DNA of 64,000 bases from Corallibacter vietnamensis (GTDB taxonomy: Bacteria; Bacteroidota; Bacteroidia; Flavobacteriales; Flavobacteriaceae): positions 1,364,001 through 1,428,000 of the forward strand of contig NZ_BAABBI010000001.1 of assembly GCF_039537875.1 (NCBI RefSeq), read 5' to 3'. Position numbers and translations under genes: made by a program. The notes beneath the pieces were generated by a model. It searched no databases. It saw only the letters and a list, made by a program, of their open reading frames with translations, and was not told where the DNA came from. This document shows, one piece after another, positions 8,294-16,302 of the stretch; within the stretch, counting starts at the first letter, position 1, and each line of letters starts with the position of its first letter.

Positions 8294-9106
8294 ATGATAT
8301 ATAGATTATTGATTACATGTTTGTTTGTTTTTACAATAATGAGTTGCGGTTCCCGTAAGCGTGTTACCACAAAAAAAACAAGCAAGCCAAGAACAGAGCG
8401 TGTTACTAGAACAGTGCCTCCTAAAACACATGTGCCCGAAACACCATCTGAACCAACAACACCAACAGTACCTGTAAAAACTTACGCCAATAGTACAGAA
8501 CAGTATATAGCAAATTATGCAGCTATAGCTCAAGAAGAAATGCGGCTCTATAAAATTCCAGCAAGTATTACTTTGGCTCAAGGGATTTTAGAATCAGGTT
8601 CAGGAAAAGGGAGATTGTCGGTAGAGGCTAATAATCATTTTGGAATAAAATGTCATGAATGGACAGGAGCAAGGATTTATCACGATGATGATAAAGCTCA
8701 AGAGTGTTTTAGAAAGTATAAAGACCCAAAATATTCATTCAGAGACCATTCGCTGTTTTTAAAAGAAAGAAAACGTTATTATAAATTATTTGATTTAAAA
8801 ATTAACGACTACAAAGGCTGGGCAAGAGAGTTACGAGCAGCAGGTTATGCAACCGATAAGAAATATCCAGACAAGTTAATAAGTCTTATAGAACGTTACC
8901 AATTATACAAATATGATGATATTGCTTCTGGAAATACTCCGCAAGTAACAATATCAAACAATATATCACATCAAGTAGTAAAAGGAGATACGTTATACTC
9001 CATTTCAAAAAGGTACAATACAACTGTTGATGTTTTAAAAAGACTTAATGGGTTAAAAAATAATAATTTAAGCATCGGTCAGGTGCTAATTGTAAAAACA
9101 AAATAA
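8294..9106 (+). CDS. Glucosaminidase-LysM lipoprotein
   Basis: Peptidoglycan hydrolase of 270 residues. The signal has lipobox TIMSC (Cys18), followed by a Thr/Pro/Lys-rich linker (20-62) that could span from the outer membrane to the wall. A glucosaminidase (FlgJ/LytG-like) domain covers about 68-210, with LAQGILESGSGKGRLS containing the probable catalytic Glu100, then NNHFGIKC. A single LysM domain (about 225-269, VVKGDTLYSISKRYN...LSIGQVLIVK) binds peptidoglycan. It should cleave the glycan strand during growth or division. It lies 2 bp after the PLP enzyme and 3 bp before hemL, so it is co-transcribed with them. Confidence 0.9.
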   Translation: MIYRLLITCLFVFTIMSCGSRKRVTTKKTSKPRTERVTRTVPPKTHVPETPSEPTTPTVPVKTYANSTEQYIANYAAIAQEEMRLYKIPASITLAQGILESGSGKGRLSVEANNHFGIKCHEWTGARIYHDDDKAQECFRKYKDPKYSFRDHSLFLKERKRYYKLFDLKINDYKGWARELRAAGYATDKKYPDKLISLIERYQLYKYDDIASGNTPQVTISNNISHQVVKGDTLYSISKRYNTTVDVLKRLNGLKNNNLSIGQVLIVKTK

Positions 9107-9109
9107 TAC

Positions 9110-10396
9110 ATGCTGTATAAAAGAAGTAGTGCTTTATTTGTAAAGGCAGAAAAGGTTATTCCAGGTGGAGTAAACTCTCCAGTTCGTGCTTTTAAAGCAG
9201 TAGGAGGAACTCCTATCTTTGCTAAAAGTGCAAAAGGAGCCTATGTTTATGATGAAGATAACCGTAGATATATAGATTATATAAATTCTTGGGGCCCAAT
9301 GATTCTTGGCCATGCATTTGAGCCTGTGGTAAATGCGGTTATTGAAAAAACAAAGCTTGGAACTTCCTTTGGAATGCCTACAGAAATAGAGACTAAAATA
9401 GCTGAATTAGCTGTTTCTATGGTTCCTAATATAGATAAGATAAGGTTTGTTAATTCAGGTACAGAAGCTTGTATGAGTGCTGTGCGATTAGCTAGAGGAT
9501 ATACTTCAAAAGATAAAATAATTAAATTTTCTGGATGTTATCATGGGCATAGTGATGCTTTTTTAATTCAAGCGGGTAGTGGAGCTGTTACATTTGGTAG
9601 TCCAAATAGTCCTGGAGTAACATCAGGTACTGCAAAAGATACACTTTTAGCAGCATACAATGATTTGGAAAATGTAAAAGCACTTTTTGAAGCAAACAAA
9701 AATGAGATTGCCTGTGTGATTTTAGAGCCAGTAGCAGGAAATATGGGGTGTATTCCTCCTAAAGAAGGCTTTTTAGAAGGATTAAGAGCACTATGTGATG
9801 AACATAACGCACTTTTAGTTTTTGATGAAGTAATGACTGGTTTTAGGCTAGCAAAAGGAGGAGCTCAAGAGTTGTTTAATATTAAAGCAGATATTGTTTG
9901 TTTTGGTAAAGTTGTTGGTGGCGGATTGCCGGTAGGAGCTTTTGCTTCTCGTAACGAAATAATGAATCACCTAGCACCTTTAGGAGCCGTTTATCAAGCA
10001 GGTACTTTAAGTGGAAATCCTCTGGCAATGGCTGCTGGATTGGCTATGCTTTTAGAGTTAAGTACTGATGAAGCTATTTATAAAAGGCTAGAAGAGAAAA
10101 CGGCTTATTTACATAAGGGAATAGAGGATGTTTTGGTAAAGCATCATATTGTACATACGATAAATAGAATAGGCTCAATGATTTCTGTGCATTTTTCTGA
10201 TAATAGTGTTCAGGATTTTGATTCGGCTACAAAAGGCAATAATGATACTTTTAAAAAGTTTTTTCATGGCATGTTAGAGCAAGGTGTTTATATAGCACCT
10301 AGTGCCTTTGAAACATGGTTTATTTCTGATGCTTTGACTTATGAAGACTTGGATGAAACAATAAAAGCAGTGGAAAAAGTTGCTGTAAATCTTTAA
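9110..10396 (+). CDS. hemL: Glutamate-1-semialdehyde 2,1-aminomutase
   Basis: PLP enzyme converting glutamate-1-semialdehyde to 5-aminolevulinate in the C5 route to haem. The 428 residues show family landmarks: VIPGGVNSPVRAF near the start, NSGTEACMSAVRLAR (115-129), SGCYHGHSDAF, the FDEVMTGFR cofactor segment (238-246) and the PLP lysine in CFGKVVGGGLPVGAF (Lys267). The length is normal for HemL. It is the last gene of the operon, 3 bp after the hydrolase gene, and is followed by a strong terminator. Confidence 0.96.
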   Translation: MLYKRSSALFVKAEKVIPGGVNSPVRAFKAVGGTPIFAKSAKGAYVYDEDNRRYIDYINSWGPMILGHAFEPVVNAVIEKTKLGTSFGMPTEIETKIAELAVSMVPNIDKIRFVNSGTEACMSAVRLARGYTSKDKIIKFSGCYHGHSDAFLIQAGSGAVTFGSPNSPGVTSGTAKDTLLAAYNDLENVKALFEANKNEIACVILEPVAGNMGCIPPKEGFLEGLRALCDEHNALLVFDEVMTGFRLAKGGAQELFNIKADIVCFGKVVGGGLPVGAFASRNEIMNHLAPLGAVYQAGTLSGNPLAMAAGLAMLLELSTDEAIYKRLEEKTAYLHKGIEDVLVKHHIVHTINRIGSMISVHFSDNSVQDFDSATKGNNDTFKKFFHGMLEQGVYIAPSAFETWFISDALTYEDLDETIKAVEKVAVNL

Positions 10397-10403
10397 AAAA
10401 AAC

Positions 10404-10440
10404 AAAAGGGCTTTTGAAATTATTTCAAAAGCCCTTTTTA
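10404..10440 (+). terminator. Intrinsic terminator after hemL
   Basis: AAAAGGGCTTTTGAAAT pairs with the following ATTTCAAAAGCCCTTTT around a short loop and ends in a T-run. It lies 8 bp after the hemL stop and could also serve the minus-strand gene that ends at 10457. Confidence 0.85.
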
Positions 10441-10456
10441 ATTAACAAAAACTAAA

Positions 10457-10909
10457 CTAATTCAATTCTTTTCTGGCCATTTTTCTTTGACCTTTTCTTT
10501 TGTACATGCTTCGCTTTTCTAAACTTTTTTCCCATTTGCTATATTGTTCTTCGTTTAGAATATCTTTCATTTTTCGTTTTGTAGCTATTTGCTGATCAAG
10601 CTTATCGTTTTTATACTTTAGCATAGCTTCTTTAGACGGTCTTTCTGCATTATTTTCTTTCATTTCGCGTCTTTTATCCATGGCTTGTTTGCGTAGTTGG
10701 GCGTTTTCTAAATTTATTTTCTGAACATCTTTTTGTTGAGCATCACTTAAATCTAATTCTAAAGTCATTTGTTTAGTTTGTAGTTCTGCAATTTGTTCAG
10801 GAGTATATTGTGCCATCTTATCTTGTCTATCTCCTTTTTTGTGTTTTCTGTCTTGAGCCATAGCTTGTACACTTACAAAAGCTAAAGCGATAATTACTAA
10901 TTTTTTCAT
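10457..10909 (-). CDS. Small exported helical protein, Spy/DUF4890-like
   Basis: Exported protein of 150 residues with a signal peptide (MKKLVIIALAFVSVQAMAQ). The mature part is highly charged and predicted helical: YTPEQIAELQTKQMTLELDLSDAQQ is followed by repeated Lys/Arg/Glu-rich segments and KDILNEEQYSKWEK. The pattern "L.L...Q...V..I...." followed by "LN.EQ...WE" is that of small periplasmic Spy/CpxP-like or DUF4890 proteins, some of which act as envelope chaperones; that role here is inferred. It stands alone, with a terminator on each side. Confidence 0.65.
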   Translation of the reverse strand: MKKLVIIALAFVSVQAMAQDRKHKKGDRQDKMAQYTPEQIAELQTKQMTLELDLSDAQQKDVQKINLENAQLRKQAMDKRREMKENNAERPSKEAMLKYKNDKLDQQIATKRKMKDILNEEQYSKWEKSLEKRSMYKRKGQRKMARKELN

Positions 10910-11017
10910 ATCTGTTTATTTAAGATTATTTGCTATTAGGACTTCAGGTATTACTAAAGGTTTAATTGTAAAATACTTTTTAACAACATCTTAGTTATAA
11001 ATGATTAGTAATAAAAA

Positions 11018-11045
11018 AAGGCTTTAGTTCAACTAAAGCCTTTGT
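11018..11045 (-). terminator. Intrinsic terminator after the di-haem lipoprotein gene
   Basis: AAAGGCTTTAGTT pairs with AACTAAAGCCTTT with almost no loop. On the minus strand a T-run follows. It lies about 19 bp past the stop of the gene at 11064. Confidence 0.8.
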
Positions 11046-11063
11046 GATGTGAGTTTTTAAGAG

Positions 11064-12317
11064 TTATAAGGTGTCAATATAATCTTCGATTAGTGTGTAG
11101 CCTTCAGGATGTAAAATAGTTGTTCCTATCAATGGCATTGAATAATCTTGAATTAACGATTGTGTTCTGGTTTTTATAGAAGGACCATGTTCTGTGATAT
11201 GACTATTTCTTATGCTGGTTTCGTACCTTAAATCTAAATTAGACTCTGGGTAGCAATCGCCTCCAGGTGAATGGCAATGTGCGCAGTTTATATCAAAATA
11301 AGCTCTAGCTCGTTCTTCTAAAGTATAGCTTGTGTCTTCCCAGTTTGGCAATACAGAAACAGTTGAAGGGTTTGATAGATTAGTTAATAGGTTTTGATCT
11401 ATCATATTTTGAAGTTGATTACTCATATTCATAGTTCGCAATTTTGGACCAATTGGAGTAGCAACATCATTACTATTATGGCATTGTAAGCACTGTGTGC
11501 TAGTAGGAATTTTGTAATCTAAATTTTGAGTGCTGCCAGAATTGTCAATGTAACTGAAAGTGCTGGTGCCTCCATCTCCAGAGCTGTCTAAAGTAGCTTC
11601 GGTTTGACTGTCATTCCAAATGTAATTACCAAACTCCCAAGAGCCATTTTTCTTTATTAAAATGCGAGTTTCAATGATCTTTTTTCCTAATGATGTGTCT
11701 CGCTCATCATTGTTGTAGTAAAATGTTTTTGATATTAAAGTGTTATCAGGAAAATCAGGTAAACCATCATTTACGTAGGTCATTGAAGTACCTGGAGGTA
11801 ATACAATAAGACGCTGTTTGTGCGCGTAATCTGTAAATAACGGTGTGTTTAGTTCGTATTCAAAAGCATAAACACTAGGTGTTAGGTTTTCTAAATCTCC
11901 AGCAAATAAATTGAAATCAGATAGATTTGGTAAAAAATCTGTGGCAACCAAAGGAGCGATTGTTGTGAAGCTTGTAACATCAGAAAAAACACTAACGTTA
12001 GTTGAGCTACAAACAGATTGAATATAAACATCGTAGCTTGTGTTAGATGCTAGGTTTTCAAGTGTTATTGTGGTATTTGAGTTTGTTATGCTTGTACCAT
12101 TGCCTTGAGAAAAACCAGAAACACCATATTCTATTGTGTAATTAGCAGATGTGTTTGTGGCTTCCCATGAAATAATTGCACTGTCAGAGGTGACATCACT
12201 AACTTGAATATTTTCAGGTGTATTACAAGTTGGAATTGTTATTATACCGCCTTCATCGTCTTTAGAGCAGGATATAGTTAATAGTAATAAAACAATTGGA
12301 AATAGTATTTTTTTCAT
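11064..12317 (-). CDS. FN3-containing lipoprotein with two haem c motifs
   Basis: Predicted outer-membrane or periplasmic lipoprotein of 417 residues: signal with lipobox LLTISC (Cys17), one fibronectin type III domain (about 33-119), then a domain with two CxxCH haem-binding motifs, CLQCH (276-280) and CAHCH (345-349). Between and around them are SKTFYYN, TRILIKKNGSWEFGNYIWN and GPKLRTMN, as in the family of di-haem proteins annotated SO2930/HNE_0200-like. Its function is unknown; electron transfer or a redox reaction at the surface is inferred. It starts 101 bp after the TonB receptor gene on the same strand, so it is probably the last gene of the sigma-FecR-receptor unit. Confidence 0.82.
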   Translation of the reverse strand: MKKILFPIVLLLLTISCSKDDEGGIITIPTCNTPENIQVSDVTSDSAIISWEATNTSANYTIEYGVSGFSQGNGTSITNSNTTITLENLASNTSYDVYIQSVCSSTNVSVFSDVTSFTTIAPLVATDFLPNLSDFNLFAGDLENLTPSVYAFEYELNTPLFTDYAHKQRLIVLPPGTSMTYVNDGLPDFPDNTLISKTFYYNNDERDTSLGKKIIETRILIKKNGSWEFGNYIWNDSQTEATLDSSGDGGTSTFSYIDNSGSTQNLDYKIPTSTQCLQCHNSNDVATPIGPKLRTMNMSNQLQNMIDQNLLTNLSNPSTVSVLPNWEDTSYTLEERARAYFDINCAHCHSPGGDCYPESNLDLRYETSIRNSHITEHGPSIKTRTQSLIQDYSMPLIGTTILHPEGYTLIEDYIDTL

Positions 12318-12418
12318 AAGATCTGATTATAGCTGAGTGAAAAATAGTAATTTTAATTTGTTAGATGCAAAAAAAATCGATAAAAATCTGATTATCATAT
12401 GCTTTTAACGATGCTTTT

Positions 12419-14722
12419 TTAAAAATGTATTCTTAAACTTACATTTGGTGTTATACCTAAAGAAGTGTTCTCTATTTTATTTAAACCGCCAGAGGTATTA
12501 TTTGTGTAATATGTGTTTATGATATTTTTTTTATCTAACAAGTTCCAAATGGATGCGCCTAAAATTGCTTTCTTGTTTTTAAAAATAGTGCAAGTGTAAG
12601 TTGCAGAAATATCGGTACGTAAATAATCATTTAGATTATTGCCATTGGGTGATAGGTATTGAATTATAGGCTCTTGAGTATTTTGTGATTCACTAGGAGA
12701 TGTATAAGGTTTTCCGGAATGCCAGTTTACTCCTAAAGCCAGTTTTAAATTACTTATGCTATAAGATCCAGCAAAAGTTAATTGATGCCTGATGTCAGCA
12801 TTATTAGGGAAACTCTTCTTGTTATTAAGAGTTTCAAAAGTATAATCGTTTTTGCTATAGCTATAACTTAACCAAGTGCTTAAATTGTTGAAGTGCTTGT
12901 TTATTAAAAAGTCAATACCATAGGTTTTGTAGTTGCCTATGGCGTTTATAAATTGAAACTGATTTTGAAACCCTTGACTTCGGGTAGTAATGCCGTCAAC
13001 CTGTTTTATAAATGCTTCGGTACTTATTAAAAGCTCATTTTGATTAAAATGAATACCAAGTGAAGCTTGCTTACTTTTTATGATAGGAATGGTGCTATTG
13101 TTAGACAAAACCCAACGGCGCTTTTCTATACCTAGAAAATCCTTTTGTAAATCAATAATTTGAGAGGTTGTTTGACTTTTTAATTCCCCTAAAAGTTCTA
13201 CTTTAAAATTCTTTAAAAATGTTTGATTAAAACGTATTCTTGGTTCAATAAGTAACGTGTTAAATTTTGGAATGTAGTTAGCGCGTGCGCCAATTTTTAA
13301 AAGTGTTTGCTCGTTTTTTGATGAAAATTGTCCTTCAATATATCCTGAATGCGTTCTAATAACTTCTTTTATATAACTACTAAATGTTGGGTTATTCACG
13401 TCTTCTAAATTACTAATACCTACTTCAAAAAATTGATAGCCAGATTCCAGTTTTAGACTTTTTGAGATACGGTAATCTGTATGCAGTTTTATGGTGTTTT
13501 CAAATACTTCGTTCTCTTGTTTTAGTTGCTGTTTGTTAATTAAATCAACATTATTAGCGTTTAGGTTATAGTGTGAAATGTAGCCTTGAATAGATGTTGT
13601 GATTTTGTTGTTCCAGGCTCTGCTATAATGAATGCCTCCTGCGATATTTTCCTGTTTTAAAAAGCTGTTAGAGGCTGATGTTGTTTCGTTTATTATAGCG
13701 TGTTCTTTGTAGTTTAGAGAATTCTCTGTAGTTAACCCATAAACTCTAATCTTGTCTTTACTAGATATGTCGTATAAAAATTTGGCTGAAATATCATAAA
13801 AGTAAAATGTTTCGTCACTAGCAATACTGTTGCTATTAGATAAATCGGAGTCCTGAAAAACACGTTTAAAATATTGATTATAAGTTGGTGTGCTAGCAAT
13901 GTCTGTAAGAGAACGTCTGGCAGATATTTGAATTTCAGATTTTTTTGAAATAGGTGTTTTTATAAAACCGTCAGCGTTTATTAAATTAACTCCAAAACCA
14001 TAGTTGGTTTCGTTTTTGACACTATCAGATAGTTGCATATCTATAACGCTTGAAATTCCGTCACCATATTTAGCGCTACTACCATTTTTTGAAACTTGAA
14101 TATTTTCAGTTAAATAAGGGTTGAAGGCAGAGATTAATCCAAAGAAATGTCCGGATTGATACATCTTTATTCCTTCCCAAAGTATTAGATTTTGATCGTG
14201 AGTGCCGCCTCTTATGTTTATGTTAGATACGGTTTCATCTACACTTAAAACTCCAGGAAGCGCTTGTATGGTTTGTAGTACGTCAGGTTCAATTAAACCG
14301 GGAAGTATTCCGAATTTTTCAGGGTTTATTAATACATCGCCTTGTTTTGCAATGGATAATCCAGAGGTTAAATAATTTGTGATAAAAACTTCGTCAAGCT
14401 GTTGTAGCGATTCATTGTCTGGTTGTTGTAATGTGTTTTTAATTACAATAAATCTATCATTTAAAATGTCAAAATTTAATGAGGTGTTTTTTTCTAAAAC
14501 TGCTAATGATTCTTCAAGAGATAGTTCTTGATTAGGTGCTAGAGAGAATATGTTTTTTATAGTATTGTCAGCATAAGAAAAACTTATGTTGTAGCGAGAC
14601 TCTAGAGTTTTTAAAATAGAAACAAGCGGTTTCTGTTCTTGTTGAGTGTTTTGAGAAAATCCGCAAAAACTATGCAACAAAAATAGATACGTAAAAAGAA
14701 AAAACGCCTTTGCTTTACTCAC
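12419..14722 (-). CDS. TonB-dependent receptor with STN signalling domain
   Basis: Outer-membrane active-transport receptor of 767 residues. A signal peptide (to about 24) is followed by an STN domain (about 30-95, ILKTLESRYNISFSYAD...LSLEESLAVLEKNTSLNFDI), which in FecA-type receptors contacts the anti-sigma factor. Next come a plug domain (about 120-225, VLQTIQALPGVLSVDETVSNINIRGG, then YGDGISSVIDMQ) and a beta-barrel ending in an aromatic residue (RIHF). There is no carboxypeptidase-like repeat and no SusD partner nearby, so this is not a standard polysaccharide locus. The substrate is unknown. Its start overlaps the fecR-like gene by 8 bp, which implies coupled translation. Confidence 0.9.
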   Translation of the reverse strand: MSKAKAFFLFTYLFLLHSFCGFSQNTQQEQKPLVSILKTLESRYNISFSYADNTIKNIFSLAPNQELSLEESLAVLEKNTSLNFDILNDRFIVIKNTLQQPDNESLQQLDEVFITNYLTSGLSIAKQGDVLINPEKFGILPGLIEPDVLQTIQALPGVLSVDETVSNINIRGGTHDQNLILWEGIKMYQSGHFFGLISAFNPYLTENIQVSKNGSSAKYGDGISSVIDMQLSDSVKNETNYGFGVNLINADGFIKTPISKKSEIQISARRSLTDIASTPTYNQYFKRVFQDSDLSNSNSIASDETFYFYDISAKFLYDISSKDKIRVYGLTTENSLNYKEHAIINETTSASNSFLKQENIAGGIHYSRAWNNKITTSIQGYISHYNLNANNVDLINKQQLKQENEVFENTIKLHTDYRISKSLKLESGYQFFEVGISNLEDVNNPTFSSYIKEVIRTHSGYIEGQFSSKNEQTLLKIGARANYIPKFNTLLIEPRIRFNQTFLKNFKVELLGELKSQTTSQIIDLQKDFLGIEKRRWVLSNNSTIPIIKSKQASLGIHFNQNELLISTEAFIKQVDGITTRSQGFQNQFQFINAIGNYKTYGIDFLINKHFNNLSTWLSYSYSKNDYTFETLNNKKSFPNNADIRHQLTFAGSYSISNLKLALGVNWHSGKPYTSPSESQNTQEPIIQYLSPNGNNLNDYLRTDISATYTCTIFKNKKAILGASIWNLLDKKNIINTYYTNNTSGGLNKIENTSLGITPNVSLRIHF

Positions 14723-15608
14723 GTTTTAGCGTAATTGTATCATTGGTTTTACTATAAGATAAATGCATTGGTTGCGTGATAGATTTTAAGGCAATTTCTA
14801 AATCGGTATGAGTAAAATTACCTGTAAAAAGAGCATTCACATCTATCTCATTGGTTATTATTTTTACTTGATATTGACGCTCAAATTCTCGAATAACGTT
14901 TTTTAAAGGCATGCTTTTAAAAGCACTTTCGTTATTAAGCCATTCAGGAATTTGAGCAGTTTCTTTTTCAGTAGCAATGTAATTCCCATCAAGTATTAAA
15001 AAGCGATCACCCGCTTGTAATTTTGTTTGTTTCAATTTATGAGTCACACTAACAGAACCTTCGTAGCAAGTAACTTCAAAATAGTTTTCACGTGCTTTAA
15101 CATTAAATTGAGTTCCAAGTACGGTTATGGTTCCAGCGCTTGTGATAACGTCAAATTGTGAACCTTTAGTAACTTTAAAAAAGGCTTCTCCTTCTAGAAA
15201 AACATCTCTGTTGTCACTCCAAGAATGCTTGTTGTACTTTACAGAAGAATAGGCATTTAGTGTGGTTTCAGAATTGTCTGGTAATAGTATTTCTTGTTTT
15301 TCAGCAAGGTATGTATTGTATGTTTTATCTAATGTTGTTGTATAAAAATATGCGCAAAAACAAATGGCAAGTAATGCCGCTATACGTAATAAAGGCTTTA
15401 GCCATTGGTTTTTTTGTTTGTGAGTATTTCTGTTTTTTAGAGCTGTTTCTAAAGCTTGATTTGTATTAAATTCAGGAGCTTTAAACTGTTTTAAAGAGTT
15501 AGATAAACGTACAAGACTCGTGTAGTCTTCACGCTGTTTAAAAGCCTGAAGTTCTTCTGGAGAAAGCTCGTGATTGAGCCATTTTTTTAATAATTCGTCT
15601 CTTTCCAT
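14715..15608 (-). CDS. FecR-type anti-sigma factor
   Basis: Inner-membrane regulator of 297 residues. The cytoplasmic N-terminal part (MERDELLKKWLNHELSPEELQAF) should bind the ECF sigma factor. One transmembrane helix (about 70-92, LLRIAALLAICFCAYFYTTT) leads to a periplasmic FecR domain (about 105-205: EILLPDNSETTLNAYSSVKY, GEAFFKVTKGSQFDVITSAG, VLGTQFNV) and a DUF4974 domain (about 228-296). It should relay the state of the adjacent receptor to the sigma factor. It lies 71 bp after the sigma gene and overlaps the receptor gene by 8 bp. Confidence 0.93.
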   Translation of the reverse strand: MERDELLKKWLNHELSPEELQAFKQREDYTSLVRLSNSLKQFKAPEFNTNQALETALKNRNTHKQKNQWLKPLLRIAALLAICFCAYFYTTTLDKTYNTYLAEKQEILLPDNSETTLNAYSSVKYNKHSWSDNRDVFLEGEAFFKVTKGSQFDVITSAGTITVLGTQFNVKARENYFEVTCYEGSVSVTHKLKQTKLQAGDRFLILDGNYIATEKETAQIPEWLNNESAFKSMPLKNVIREFERQYQVKIITNEIDVNALFTGNFTHTDLEIALKSITQPMHLSYSKTNDTITLKRE

Positions 15609-15679
15609 AATATATCTAACATGTATATAACAGTTAAGGTTTAATATTTCCTACCTTGTTTTTAATTTTTTTTAAAAAA

Positions 15680-16195
15680 TTATAATTCATCAATCTCTTC
15701 CCGTAATTTTTTGAGAGCTCCATAAATACGTTTTTCTACAGCTTTTGTTGATATATCTAAAATAGAAGCAATCTCTTTAAATGTTTTTCCTTCAACTCTA
15801 TTTAATAAAAAAGCAACACGTTGAGCTTCGGTTAAGTGAGATATAGCAATTTCTAACGTGTTTAAATATTCTTTTTCCTGCAATAAAAATTCAGGAGATT
15901 CATTGGTGTGTGTTTTGGGTTTTTCCTGTTGGTGTTTCCAAACAATTTTTTGATGAGCAACTTCATTAAGCATTAAGTTGTTTGCAACTGTAAACAAAAA
16001 ACTTTTAGCTTTTTGAGGTGGTACTTTTGCACAGTTTTGCCATAGTTTAATAAAAGCTTCCTGTACTTTGTCTTGCGGATTTAATTGCGAACCATATTTA
16101 TAAAACAAAAAGTCATGTAAGTTCTTTGCATGCGTTTTAAAGGCTTTAGAAAACAAAGTCTCATTACAAATATTATTGTCTAAATTTTTTGGCAT
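15680..16195 (-). CDS. ECF RNA polymerase sigma factor, FecI-like
   Basis: Extracytoplasmic-function sigma-70 factor of 171 residues. Region 2 (about 18-85) shows LHDFLFYKYGSQLNPQDKVQ, EAFIKLWQNC and FLFTVANNLMLNE. Region 4 (about 115-165) shows LTEAQRVAFLLNRVEGKTFK and the helix-turn-helix EIASILDISTKAVEKRIYGA. It is the first gene of the receptor cluster and would be held by the adjacent FecR protein until the receptor signals. The divergent LamG lipoprotein gene starts 107 bp away, making it the obvious candidate target besides the cluster itself (inference). Confidence 0.93.
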   Translation of the reverse strand: MPKNLDNNICNETLFSKAFKTHAKNLHDFLFYKYGSQLNPQDKVQEAFIKLWQNCAKVPPQKAKSFLFTVANNLMLNEVAHQKIVWKHQQEKPKTHTNESPEFLLQEKEYLNTLEIAISHLTEAQRVAFLLNRVEGKTFKEIASILDISTKAVEKRIYGALKKLREEIDEL

Positions 16196-16302
16196 TTTAG
16201 CATTTTAGGAATGTAAATGTAAAAAAAAATGAATACCAAGGTAGGAGTTTTTATCTTTTAGCTGTTTCATTAATAAATCATGTTTAATTAAAATTACCAA
16301 CT

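Noticed and set aside
12419..14722. Polysaccharide utilisation locus (SusC/SusD)
   Set aside because: No SusD gene, no glycoside hydrolase and no carboxypeptidase-like repeat; the receptor is of the FecA/STN type.
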